A stretch of 64,000 nucleotides of DNA from positions 59,711 to 123,710 of the forward strand of contig JAURVB010001694.1 of assembly GCA_033002965.1 (NCBI GenBank), given 5' to 3'. The notes beneath the pieces were generated by a model, which was not told the origin of the DNA, ran no database searches, and was given only the letters and a program-made list of their open reading frames with translations. Positions 1 through 11,829 of this stretch are shown in pieces (position 1 is the stretch's first letter; every line of letters starts with the position of its first letter). A program made the position numbers and the translations under genes. The stretch comes from Piper betle (taxonomy: Eukaryota > Streptophyta > Magnoliopsida > Piperales > Piperaceae).

Positions 1-133
1 AAGAAAAAGCTTTCGTTGGAAGCTCTTCGTCCACATTGATGGTATGAAGGATCTATCTGGTTGTTGCTTCTCTTCAACCACCCAGATATTGAACTCGTTA
101 TTGAATAGAAGATTCATATTGGAATTTCCATTA

Positions 134-469
134 AAATCAAATTTTGGTAAGTTTACATTTATATGAAGCAGCTTGGAACTGTGGCAAGCCAGTGGAGAGC
201 GAGTCCGTTTGTGTTCTCTGCGAAGACAGCGTAATTTCATTGTGGTTGGATACCATTCGGTTTTATAAGGAGGTTTTGAACGACAAGTGCACACATGCTA
301 GAAATCAAATTTTGGTAAGTTTACATTTATATGAAGCAGCTTGGAACTGTGGCAAGCCAGTGGAGAGCGAGTCCGTTTGTGTTCTCTGCGAAGACAGCGT
401 AATTTCATTGTGGTTGGATACCATTCGGTTTTATAAGGAGGTTTTGAACGACAAGTGCACACATGCTAG
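134..469. repeat. Perfect 168-bp tandem duplication (two units)
   Basis: Two adjacent units, 134-301 and 302-469, read identically base for base. A short start of a third unit follows (470-476) before the sequence diverges. The unit is 168 nt, or 56 codons, so the plus-strand frame running from 144 to 563 stays open through both copies and carries the same 56-residue segment twice. That frame has no ATG at its left end, and a GTAAGT donor-like motif sits at the start of each unit (148 and 316). I do not recognise the peptide; it contains a CGKP and a CVLCED motif. It could be an exon of a gene lying mostly left of the window, or repetitive DNA. Confidence 0.85.
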
Positions 470-560
470 AAATCAATTTTATGTAAACAACTCATCCTTC
501 GACCGATTCAGGTATATTACCATTAGCTTAAAAACATCAACATCTTATATATTTTCCAAT

Positions 561-1266
561 TGATACTGCCAACCACGAAGGTCAATTCAAATTTTCAACC
601 CAAGTTGAAGAAGGCTAAAACACTATATTTGGTCTTATTGAATCGTTTCATATGTGTCGTATCTAGGGGTGTAAACAATCAAAATATGTTTGCAAGTACT
701 TTATGTTCGGTTCGATTCGGTTTAAACTCATACTCATTAATTTTGTACTCAATACCTAGATTTTCTTAAAGCCAATATCGGAATATTCACATTGATTAAT
801 ACTATCAGTCTTATATTATTTCCTGAATAATTTTTTCCTCTAAATTTAATGTCTGTTAATAATTTCTTTTCCTAAAGAATTCAATATTCCAGGGTTTTGC
901 ATTTTGAGTTATTTTTTGGTCTGTCCTTCATTTTTTTCTTCAGTTGATAAACACACTAGCTAGTTGTAGGTGTAACTTGTAACCAACCCCATCAAAATCC
1001 TGGTCCTATCTAACTGCCGAACAATTTAACCTCTTTTTTGGGTTAGAAAAATAGCACCCGGGCTGGTGTGGTTACTGGTTAGGAATATTTTCTAAGTATT
1101 TCCACCAAATCTATATTTAGAGTGGAAAAACAAAAGAAGTCAATGGATGGCGTCGATTTGTAGTTAGTAACCGATGTTGATTGGTCAACGACGTGTTAAG
1201 TGAAAATGATAAACAGGGTTTAATCCGTAATTTGGGTATAATCCTTTTATTATCTTATAAACGGTT
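561..1266. other. Intergenic AT-rich DNA left of the thioredoxin gene
   Basis: No supported gene. An AGGGGTGTAAAC motif followed by a GGTTCGATTCGGTTTAAAC stretch at about 664-727 resembles the ends of small dispersed plant repeats. A related motif occurs at 26898. Confidence 0.4.
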
Positions 1267-2168
1267 TTGGTAGTTGGACGTTGGAAATTTGGAGGGGGAG
1301 AGTCATCGTTCCTTTTCGGCCAGCTTCCGGCCTCTGGAGTGGAGACGAGTCAGGTGGTTAATTCAATCAGTTCTCCTGTTTTTTGTTGTTGTTGTTGTTT
1401 ATTCTTCAAATCTTTTTTTTGTTTTTGTAATTTTATTATGTCGTATAATGTTTTGAAGACGCGTGATTGAGATAGTTTGATGATTATTGAGGTGATTTAT
1501 GGTTAAATAGGAATGAATTGGTTTGTGATTCTTTACCTTTGTGGTTGTTACTATGATCAATCAATAGGATTATTTTGATGATTTGAATGCTGTTCAATTT
1601 AACGGCTGTAAATTTCAATGGTTGGAAGGCATTGTATCAATCAAGTAGTTCTTTGTTGCAGTGTATTCTGTGTCAAAGTGACGAAATTTGATGGAAAAGT
1701 AGGTTTTTATGTGACTTTCGATTGCGTCATGTATTATCTTGCCGGAGGTTGAAGAGGACTTTCACCGGGTCTTAAACAGGATTCCGGACGTGAGCTTTTG
1801 GCCTTGGACCATATTTGTTTGGTTTTGTTTCAAAGACTGCTTCATTACTTGGAGATAGCTGATTGTTGTGGAAGGATTCGAATGGTCTTGACAATTTAAG
1901 CTGAAAATTTTGTTTGAAATTATGATATCTGAGCCTTCTATTTACAACCACTCTGTTACCATAGTTTGCATTGTCATTTGCATTATCATCATTTTGGGTT
2001 TTCTGGTATGGTGCTCATAACACTGATAATTTTATTACTTATAAGTTGGCGTGTACATCTTGGCAGGGTATTTGGTTGCCCTCTAAATTTGATCTCCATG
2101 TTGCTTAATTGTTCTTTGCAGGCTTTAAATAAATAATCCTGACAGTTTATCCTGTGATTTGTACTCCA
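1267..2168 (+). promoter_or_regulatory. Probable 5' UTR and 5' UTR intron of the thioredoxin gene
   Basis: A GC-richer stretch at about 1275-1352 is followed by GTGGTT, then by T-rich intron-like DNA up to about 2120. The coding ATG at 2169 follows a short leader. This suggests a non-coding first exon and a 5' UTR intron. The exact transcription start and splice sites cannot be fixed without transcripts. Confidence 0.4.
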
Positions 2169-3191
2169 ATGGGCTGCTGCTGTAGTCAGGTACGGGACAT
2201 TGTTTACACGGTGGAGCTGGTAATATTTTTTAGGTTAGAAAGAATGCACTTGGATGCGGAGTAACTTGATAAGAGTATATATTTCTTAGGCATATTTTCA
2301 TTGTCGCGGCATATTCTGAACCGCTGAATATGTGCTTGTATTCTCCGTAGGATGCATATGATGATGATGAAGTAGAAGGCAAGATAGAGTACCGTGGTGG
2401 AAATGTTCATATTATTGCCAGTAAATGTGATTGGGATTTGAAGAGTTCAGAAGCCTACAAGGAGGGCAAGATTGTAAGTGCCCATTATAAACCTGGTTTT
2501 TCATACAGACATGTTATTGCATAACGACGCCAAGAAGATATAGTATGTCCTCCAAGTTTCTAACTCAAATGTTTGTTTTACAAATTGAATTGCACCGGAG
2601 CGATGGCTCGTGTTGCCCAACAGTGAAATTGGAAGCTCAAATTTAAAAATCTATTGATGATATTGGTTTCCAGATTGTGGAAAGTTTGATGTTCTTATTT
2701 GATTCTGACTAGGTTCTGGGTTTATTTGATGGCATGAGGTGTTACAGAAACATTCACTAACTAAGCTGTTTACTAACTCTTTCTTCTCTTTCCAGATTGT
2801 GGTGAATTTTAGTGCTTCATGGTGCGGCCCTTGTCGAGTAATAGAACCCTTCTATGTAGAAATGTCTGAGAAATATTCATCAGTGTGCTTCCTATCTGTA
2901 GACGTGGACGAGCTATCGGTAATTGTCAAAACTATAACGATCATTTGCAAAATCTCAACTATAAACTATGATTGATTTGCTAACTAGTTCAACAAGGTTA
3001 TGATGAGTAATAAATTAAATGCTATGCAAACTTGTTTTCTGTTACTAATGCAGGAATTTAGTTCATCATGGGATATTCGAGCTACACCAACCTTCTTTTT
3101 CCTCAAGGATGGAGAGCAAGTCGATAAACTAGTTGGGGCAAACAAACCCGAGTTCGAGAAAACAATCATAAGACATGCCGAGTCATTCTGA
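2169..3191 (+). CDS. Thioredoxin h-type (TRX h9-like), four exons
   Basis: Exons 2169-2189, 2351-2473, 2796-2918 and 3054-3191 join in phase, with GT-AG introns, to give 134 residues. The active site WCGPC lies at about residues 57-61, with the usual FSASWCGPC context, and the conserved [11 protein letters not shown] and LVGANKPE segments follow in exons 3-4. The product is a small disulfide reductase, normally reduced by NADPH-thioredoxin reductase. The N-terminus MGCCCSQ has Gly2 and adjacent cysteines, which suits N-myristoylation plus palmitoylation and so membrane attachment, as reported for h9-type thioredoxins. The length and the N-terminal extension match h9 rather than classical cytosolic h1 or h3. 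Membrane attachment is inferred; the fold and active site are seen. Confidence 0.93.
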
Positions 3192-4069
3192 TCTCAAGCA
3201 CATTAGCTGGTTTTGACGACCATATAAGCCATATTGTAAACGCATGGTTTGTGTGTGTTATGTCTACATTTTAGATTTGCTTCCTTTTGTCCCGAAGTGG
3301 GGAATTGCTATACTCGACTCGGGTTTTGTTGGTTCATTTATAACAGAGCTGTTCGTTTGTGAACAATTATGTTTTCTCGGAAGACTTGTAAAAAGTCTAT
3401 ACATGACGGAAAATTTGTCCGAGTATTTGATTAATTATGAACCTTTAAACAATTATTCAAAAAAATGGCCCTTAAATAATAACTTAAAATAAATAAAAAT
3501 CATTTACCAATTGTTAGAACTAGTAATAACATAATAAATATTCAAGGAATATTATACTTCATAAGTCCCTCAATGTCAATTAAAAATAAGGAAAATCTTA
3601 AATTAAATAGGTTCTAATAGATGTTAACAAATAATTTAAGTTCGAGCATATTTAATTAAGAATTCATAAATCAAATAAAAATCAATGTTTTATTCTAATT
3701 CAAGTAAATCTATTAATTAGTGTAACTTATAAAATATATAAGGCTTAATTTTATGTATATACAGTGTAAAAGGAAGTCCTGATAGAATTAACAGTCATTA
3801 CCTGGGATTACAACTAATGAGAATTGTTAATAAGGTTACCCATTTAGGCCAAAACCAAACCCTAACTTTTATTTGTAGTTTGTCGAAGTGTCAATACAAT
3901 ATTGTGATTATGGTAATATATAAAGCTTTTTATTATAATGATTATGGCAAAAGGGTAAAGATGGGCATTCTCTTGTCCAAGAAGTTTTAACTCTTATTTC
4001 TCAATGCCATAAGACCAAAAAAGGAAAACTTTTCTAACAACATATTTTTTTATTAAGAAGAATAGTTGT
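3192..4069. other. Thioredoxin 3' flank and AT-rich intergenic DNA
   Basis: The first 250 bases probably contain the thioredoxin 3' UTR, including a GT-rich tract near 3248. The rest is AT-rich with no supported gene. Confidence 0.5.
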
Positions 4070-7014
4070 TGTAATACCCCAATCTTGGTTTACCTAAGAA
4101 TCGGATCAGAATTATTACGATTTAGTGGAATTATGTCTAAATCAATTAATTTAAAAGACTCAAACAGAAATAGAACGAATCAACCCTCTTTACGTCTTAA
4201 GAATGAAAGACATTATTATATGCACAACTAACACTCATCCAAATATGCATGAATTTGTATCAAACACAAATAAAACAACGAAAGACAACAATAACGTGTT
4301 GACCATATGTGTGTGTAATAACTATTTGTCTTTCTATTAAATTTGACCCACCACACAATAATACAAGAACACAAAACTTACAAATATAATAAGAAAATAA
4401 TTAGCAATGAGTGCCATCGATTGAAAAAATAACTAGTGCAAACTGGAAAGTGGAATCTGATATTCCACGAGGAAGAAAAATTATATATAATTTCCATAGA
4501 AACACTCAAAGGGCATTTATTGATGAGCCATCAGATTATATATTTGATAACATTGCGAATTGAACGGGTATTGTGCCACTCTCGTCAACTGCTTCTTTTA
4601 GCAATAACTAATCTCACTCTTAAAAAAACATATATCCTAAGCCCTCTCCAAACTTTCATATAATACCTGATCAAGAGCACAAAGGCCGAATACTATCAAA
4701 CAATTACCTTCAGTACCCTTTGATACCGTAAGTCTAGACATACACTATACACAATAATTCCCGTCTACTTTATACCTCTCCAAATGTGAGGAAACTCAAT
4801 AAGTAGAGATGTCACGATCCCTTGAAAATAGAAGAGTCATCTCACTAATCCAGAGCCTGCTAGAACCTATGTATGCCCCTACTCACTGTACATGCAAGGT
4901 CAAGTCCATCAACTCTTGGTTTGTTAAAAACTTGATAAAAACTATATATGGGGCTATGAAAGGGATCATATAAGTAGGCCCAAAGGCAACATAAGGTAGA
5001 GTTAGGTTCGAAAATAATACGAGGGATCTCATCATCGAGGGTTATTAATCTTGGAAGTAAAATATATCTAGATGGCCTATGTTAAGTGGGGTTCGATAAA
5101 ATAGCCACGTAACACGTCATACGATTTGAAAATCAAATCACAATAGAGTAAAGCAGTAAATCTGAGATGAGTCCTAATGGACCTGTAATCCAATCTACAA
5201 GTGTGATGACACATTTATGACGAGATCAGATCCAGAACCTAAATCGGAACACATTACTAAGAAAAAGACTGATAATTTTATATAAAGTATGATCGTTGTG
5301 TGTGCTTATATCAACAATAACATCACAACAAAATAACAAAGCAAAGGAAATAAATGACAAAATATATGGCACACAAAATAAGACATGTGCAAGCAAAAAG
5401 GAACAAATAAATAAAATAAGTCAAATAAATAAAAGAAAATAATAAAAATAATAGTGGACGAGAAACATCAAGTAAAGTAATAAATAATAAATAATTATAA
5501 TTATATAAATAACACTAAGTAAATATACGACTAAATGCGAGTAAATATTAGCGCATATACATGTAAGTATATAAATAAATAAATAGCTAATAGCAAGTAA
5601 TCAAAGATAATAACAATATAACTTTAAACATATGAACATGCAACTAAATACAAATAAATATTAACATGTGTGCGAGCAAATAAATAATAATTAATTGATT
5701 AGTTAAATTAAATAAGATAAGCATAATTAAGAATAATATTAATAAGTAAATACATCATCAATAATAATAAATAATCATATGAGTATGCATCATGTACTAC
5801 AAATATATAAATAACAAGAAATAATAATAATAATAAGTTAATAAATAAATAAAAATACTCATAACATTAAAATAAGAGAAATAATATGAATATACATAAA
5901 AACTAACGTAAGGAGTATTAAATTACCGAAAACGTTCAAAAACAAAAAAATGGGCCAAAAGTAGCTAAAAAAGGCAACCGAGTAAACTAGGATGAATTGG
6001 ACCGAGTCTATTGAGTTAACTCGGTCTAAGTTAACTGTTGGCTAGGCTGGGCTAGACTCGGTGGACACAGTCATGGGAATGGGCACGGTCATGACCGCGA
6101 GACTCTTGGGCAGGTGAACAGGGTTAGACTGGGCTACTAGGTTTGCAAGCATGCGAATGCGAACATATGGAACTAGTAGACGGACACAAACATGACTGAT
6201 CGAGCAGATGGGTTTGACGGGGTTGGAGCTGTTGGTCGCCAAAAAACACTAATGGTAGCGAGGCTAGGATCGATGCCGATCCATATCAAAGAAGGAGGCG
6301 ACAAGGAAGATGTCACGGTGGTGATCGATGAAGTCTGACTGTTGGGTGGCCGGAAAACACTTGGGAAGTGCAGAAATCGTTGCCGAGTTAGGTGGAGTTG
6401 GCAAAGATGATAGAGGTTAGAGCTGGTCTCAAAATGTCTGTCATCCAATCCAGTGGGGAAGGTATCTAAGTTGTTGGCCTCGTCGAAGGAGGCTCACTAA
6501 TACTGAAAAATACCCCGAAAGGGATAGAAAATGCCACCAAGACTTGCAACATTACTAGTAGCTATCACGACCATGATGAGGTTAGGGGCTGGTCTCAAAA
6601 GCTCGGCTGTGGAGAGGGAGTCGATTTGGGTGATCATTTAGGTCGGAGGTGGCTTGCCGATACTGAAAAATGCCCCTAAAACGATAGCGGCGGCACTGGA
6701 AATTTGACGAACAAAAAGCCGTTGCTAGTGGTGACTACAGCGGCATTGGAGCTAGTGGAGCGTCTAGATTGACAGTCAGCCACAGGGTACTTGCACTAGT
6801 AATAATTCGGTGGCTGGAGGCTAGTGGGAGACTCACCGACGGCGGCTTAAAGTGGCGGCAGTGGTAGGGGTAGAAAATTCTCCAAAAATGTGGGGAAAAC
6901 TCCTAGAAAATGGAGAAAATGTTAGGGCTGACGTGGCCAAACCTGATCTTGCCACGTGACACGATCTAAATGCCCGACAACTCGTGGGCTTAGCGAGGTC
7001 CACCTAGAGTAAAT

Positions 7015-7018
<4 letters not shown>

Positions 7019-7046
<28 letters not shown>
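7019..7046. repeat. TA dinucleotide microsatellite
   Basis: An uninterrupted TA run of about 14 units lies within the putative LTR. Confidence 0.9.
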
Positions 7047-7048
<2 letters not shown>

Positions 7049-7378
7049 TCAAAACTAATTTTAAACATAACGGAGACTCTACAGACAGAAATTGAGGACC
7101 TTGAAATCAATCAAATGAAGATTTGAAACTCAAATCAAACTGGGCTCAGAAGGGCAATTTGGTAGTCCAAAATCTCAATGATGCGTGCAAAAGAGATACT
7201 CTTAAAAAACCAAAATAGATACTAAACGCTCTAATAGCCTAGATCTAGCCTTAAAATCATGGGCTAACACAAGCAAAAATCTATATACTTTGAATACATG
7301 CTGATAACTCATGATCTATTATTGCATAAGTAAAATTATCATCTATATATCAGGCACACCTAACCTCATTAATATATT

Positions 7379-7440
7379 CATACGACCATCTAGGCCTCGT
7401 ACTTATGATCATACGACCATCTAGGCCTCATACTTATGAT
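7379..7440. repeat. 31-bp direct tandem repeat, two units
   Basis: Units 7379-7409 and 7410-7440 share CATACGACCATCTAGGCCTC and then TACTTATGAT, differing at one base. The repeat lies near the right end of the putative LTR. Confidence 0.9.
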
Positions 7441-7535
7441 CTTAAAGTTGAATTGACTTGAACCAACTTGAGATTGGTTCAATTTGGACAAGTCAGTAAG
7501 CATTTAAAATCCTAACCCAAAGTTGGGATTTTACA

Positions 7536-8400
7536 ATTGAAATTTATAAATTGGGTGATCTATCAAGTACTCCAAGTAAGGACACTGGATGCAAAATTTT
7601 ACAGAGGACTCACTAAATATATTTAATATAATTAATTAATCATGTGAGATTATCGATTGCCTCTTTGATTTTTGTAATTAGAAGCTAAAAGCTAAGCTAA
7701 ACTCCATTAAAAAAATAACAGATTTACATTATATAATAACTATATAAGAAATAATTAGTAGTCTATTTGCAATGAGTTTTTTAGTGAAACTATTTCTACA
7801 TTCTACTTATTTGATTGTTTTGGGGGATTAGTAAAATTGTGAATCTAATTTATATTTTTAAAGTAGATTGACAATATAAATAATATTTCTTTGTAAATTT
7901 ATTATGAATGATTATTTAGTAAAGTTAAGTTATACCTCCAATATAAATATGTGTTTTTTATTTTTTAAGCCCACGAGCCTGTGAATCAAATTTATATGAT
8001 AAGAGGCGCATCACTTGATTAATATGCTTCTAGCATTTTTTAGCACGATTGTAAAATATATAAAAATTATGTAAATATAATTACAATTTTAAAATTTAAT
8101 CTTATTTACCTAATTAATTATTAATGTCATTGCCTTGTGAATCGGATTTACGCGGGTGTGAGGTGTCTAATCTAATTAACAAACTTTGATATTTTTTTGA
8201 GAGATGTATAAAATCATATAAAAATTCAGTAAATATAATTAGCCCCTTATAAACTAACCCCATGTGCTAGTTTTTATTTTGTACGGAGAATTTAAAAGAA
8301 AAAAGAAAAAAGAAATCGGCCTTTTTTATTACCGTATCGACCGTAGCGTCACGAGTATCGTAATTTTGTGTCCCGAACGTATCAATTAACCCGACACATA
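7536..8400. other. AT-rich intergenic DNA upstream of eIF2 beta
   Basis: There is no supported gene. The composition becomes GC-richer from about 8400, where the eIF2 beta transcript probably starts. Confidence 0.5.
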
Positions 8401-8634
8401 AATGCTCTCCTCCGCCAAAACCATTAACCCTAAAATCAATATCTCCTCCCTTCCATCTCTCGCCGGCAGCGGCGGCGGCGCAAAGGAGGAAGACGATAAG
8501 AGGTGAGATTGTGATCGTGTTGGCTCAGATTAATCTCAAAACAAAGCTCAAGCATGTCTAGTTGAGCAACTTCCCTCTAATTTGGTTGTGGAACTGGTTT
8601 GCATTTTTCTAGGGTTTTTAGCTCCGAAGCAATC
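8401..8634 (+). promoter_or_regulatory. Probable 5' UTR with intron of eIF2 beta
   Basis: A CT-rich leader with a GCCGGCAGCGGCGGCGGCG stretch (about 8400-8501) runs into a GTGAGATT donor near 8503. A TTTTCTAG acceptor lies near 8612, some 20 bases before the ATG. This is the common plant arrangement of a leader intron in a housekeeping gene. It is inferred from signals only. Confidence 0.5.
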
Positions 8635-11451
8635 ATGGCGGACGAAGCGTCTTCGTCATCCGACCTGAAAGACGACGCTGTTGATGTAAACATTTCTCTT
8701 TCTGGTTTTTTTTTCGTTTGGTCGCACGTGAAAGCTGATTTCCTTTGGTATAGAGAAGGCTTGATTTGAAATTTTTTGAGGTATGTTGTGGTCAGCTTGC
8801 GCCTTTTGATCCAACGAAGAAGAAAAAGAAGAAGAAGGTCGTCATCCAGGAATCGGCAGATGATGCTGTGGACAAAGTTGTTGAAAATACCGAGAACTTG
8901 TCAGGTGTGGGTTCGTGCTTGGGTTATTTGTTGTTGGAAATTGATTTATTCGTTTGCGATTGATTTTGGGTTGTTGATGTGGTTGTGAAATTTGGTTGCT
9001 TGTTGCAGTTTCCGAAGGGGTTGAATCGAGTTTCGCCGGCTTGAAAAAGAAGAAAAAGAAACCAGTAAGTTGGACGAGGAGAGTGGATTTGGCATTTGTG
9101 CATTTGTGAACTATTTTGAGGTGTTAGCTCACTGGTTATCTGTTTAGGTGGATATTGATTCATCTAAAGATGAGAATGCAGATATTGGCGATGGAGTTAA
9201 AGGTATGAAGTTTTATGATAAATGTGTCTGACTTAGTTTTCCGTATAGTTGTATGTTTGCCTCAAAGTTCGAGATAATAACCAGACTGTAAGGTGGCGTG
9301 TTTCTTATTTGCAGATCAAACTGGAGATGATGAGGGAGAGGGAATAGTTTTACAAGAAACTCAATATCCCTGGGAAGGAAGTAATAGAGATTATGAGTAC
9401 GAGGAGGTAGGGTTTATCTTTTTTTATTGTTAGGCAATTGTTATTAGTATTGTATAGTTTTCACAGTTTGTTATTTACTTTTCTAATAAAATAGTACCTA
9501 TTCTCGAAGCTTGTCTCATTTTTGATTTAATACTGTAGCTTCTGGGGAGAGTTTTTAACATATTGAGAGAGAACAATCCAGAGCTCGCTGGGGATAGGCG
9601 AAGAACTGTGATGAGGCCTCCTCAAGTTCTGAGGGAAGGAACAAAGACAGTTTTTGTCAACTTTATGGATCTTTGCAAGACGTATGGTCTAATTTACTCT
9701 TTATACTATTTTTCCATGTCTGGTCTATGCTAAATATGCCCCAAATGAAGGAATGTTATGTTAATTGACTATGTTTATTGGCGGGTATATGACTAAGTTT
9801 TCTGATTATTTTTTTTCTTGTCAATGTTTTTTAAGATGGTAGTTTGAATTAATCTTTTAATCAGCGCCAGATCATTGAATTTCTTGCAAATATTTGGTTT
9901 TTTAGAGGAATATAATCTCACCAGATTGACTGTCACCTTTACTGTTGCATATCTTTGTTCATGGATTATTTTGTTATAGTTTTTATGTAAAACACCTTCT
10001 GGGCTATTCTCATTTGCTATTTTAGGACTAGAGACCTTCAGCGGATATTTTTAAATCTATAATGTGATAGAACCTGTAATGCTTCCTCTGCTGCTGAAGA
10101 TTTTCAAGTTTGCTGTGTGTTTAGGGATGTGTTTTTTTTAAATTATTATTTCTATTTTAATGGCGTCTGTTATCTTACTAATTGCCTGGGATTTGGTGGC
10201 TGTTTATATTTATGATATTGTACTGGTGCTGTCTTTGGGGACATAGATTAGAGACAGACAGTTACTATATTGAAATGTGTTTGCTTGCAATCGTTGGATA
10301 CAAAATTAGTATCAAAGGTCATGGTTTTGTATAAGCTTTACATTGTCAAGGTTCAAGCTCAGTGAGAATTTAATTTATGCATTTTATTGGCTATGAAGAT
10401 AATTAATTTTGATAAGTTGGGCAAAGTGTTATTGAAGTGGTGGATACTGGTGCAGAACTTGTTTATTGTATGCTCTATATTGATCAGACCGGGTCCATGA
10501 TAACTATATTCATTCAAAACTTTGCGCAGATGTTTTGTCCTGTTTATTCTGAGATGAATTTTCACATGCCTGCAGGATGCATAGACAACCTGAACATGTG
10601 ATGAACTTTTGCTTGCTGAAATGGGAACAAGTGGCTCTCTTGATGGACAACAAAGATTAGTTGTCAAGGGAAGATTTGCACCCAAAAATTTTGAGGGAAT
10701 CCTACGACGCTATATCAGTAAGTTTAAAATTTTCTTTCTACAGAAGCGAGACTGTTTTGATTGCTTTAAACCATTCCTTATAAACTGGGAATTTGTGTAC
10801 TTTGTTTGTCTGTTTGGATCATGTTATGCATTGTTTTCCACAGTAGTCTTTTTCTCACATGACTGTCTATCTTTCTGATCCTTAAATGGCTTTGATAATT
10901 ATTTGTGTTTGCACGCAGATGAATATGTCATTTGTACTGGCTGCAAAAGTCCTGACACAATCTTATCAAAAGAGAACCGCCTCTTCTTTTTACGTTGTGA
11001 AAAGGTGATCTGTCATTTGTTACAATGTTGTTATTATTTCGCCCGAGTGGTGCGCTCTATTGTGCTGGTGGCAGTGTTTTGGTGTCATTTTATATTTTCT
11101 GCTTTTGAGGCCTGTGATAATATCCAAACTATTGCCTACATTGTTTGATGTTATATATGACAATACTATGCAGTTTGACTGAGGCCTCGTGTGGTAGATA
11201 TTTTTCCGCTGGTTGTGGGGAATCATAGATTAATGAAGTGGCTATGGGATGTGTTGTATTATTGACAAAACCAAATATTTGTTCCGTTTGAGTTTGTGTT
11301 TTTCTCAGTTTTTAGTCTGGAGTTGGTCAACAATGTTGATGAATAACTAATCGAATGTTGCAACTTTTTTCAGTGTGGTTCTTCACGGTCTGTTGCACCA
11401 ATCAAGACTGGATTTGTTGCGTTGGTTGGGCGCCGGAAGGCTGGAACTTAA
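8635..11451 (+). CDS. Translation initiation factor eIF2 subunit beta, nine exons, one frameshift
   Basis: Exons 8635-8685, 8796-8904, 9009-9064, 9148-9202, 9315-9406, 9539-9681, 10576-10717, 10919-11004 and 11374-11451. The N-terminal part has lysine blocks (one follows APFDPT), as in plant eIF2 beta, where such blocks bind eIF5 and eIF2B epsilon. The central domain is ETQYPWEG to [19 protein letters not shown], and the C-terminal zinc-binding part has two CxxC pairs (CTGC and CEKC). The subunit belongs to the eIF2-GTP-Met-tRNAi ternary complex in the cytoplasm. In exon 7 the family sequence MNFLLAEMG needs five T after AAC, but four are present (10607-10610). Exon 7 is therefore 142 instead of 143 nt and the frame is lost there. 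All other joints are in phase. Confidence 0.93.
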
Positions 11452-11820
11452 CTGTGTACGGATGTTTATATTTTTGGCTGGCTGAGTAAGTTTTGTGGGA
11501 GTACTCTGAATTATTGTCTTGGAAGTTAATTCTCCAGAACTGCGGGGAACATGTTTTTCTTTGAAGATGAAGTGTGATAAGTCTTTTGTTGTTGGAGAGG
11601 TATCTTTTTCTGAGAAATTTAAATGTCTGCGTGTCTTTTGTGGTTGTGCGTGTGTGCGGAGGAGGGAAAAAAGGTCGGTGATATTCTTCTAATTAAAAGT
11701 TAACTCGACTTTGATTAGAGGTGAGTTATAAAAATTGGATCGGCATTCGCCTAAAAAATTTAGATAAATCAGTCTTTAGTTTAAATTGGTTTATGAATTG
11801 GCTAATTTGAGCTGATTTTG
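11452..11820. other. eIF2 beta 3' flank
   Basis: This probably contains the 3' UTR (to about 11700). No other gene is seen. Confidence 0.5.
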
Positions 11821-11829
11821 GTCGGTGGC

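Larger units (their letters stand above)
4070..7535. mobile_element. Probable decayed solo LTR of a large LTR retrotransposon
   Basis: The segment begins TGTAATACCCCAA at 4070 and ends TTGGGATTTTACA at 7535. The reverse complement of the end matches the start at 11 of 13 positions, with TG and CA at the extremes, which is how many plant Ty3/gypsy LTRs begin and end. No gag or pol coding sequence is visible inside. About 3.4 kb is large for an LTR but known in Tekay/Del-type chromoviruses. The flanking pentamers (GTTGT and ATTGA) share only three positions, so a target-site duplication is not clear. Internal structure includes a GC-richer part (about 6000-6900) and a TA microsatellite. Confidence 0.4.

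Noticed and set aside
148..172. A 25-base intron between GTAAGT and GAAGCAG in the 168-bp unit
   Set aside because: It is far too short for a plant intron; the motif match is probably chance.
4436..4663. Plus-strand frame of 75 residues in the LTR-like block
   Set aside because: It has no recognisable motif and lies in decayed repeat DNA.
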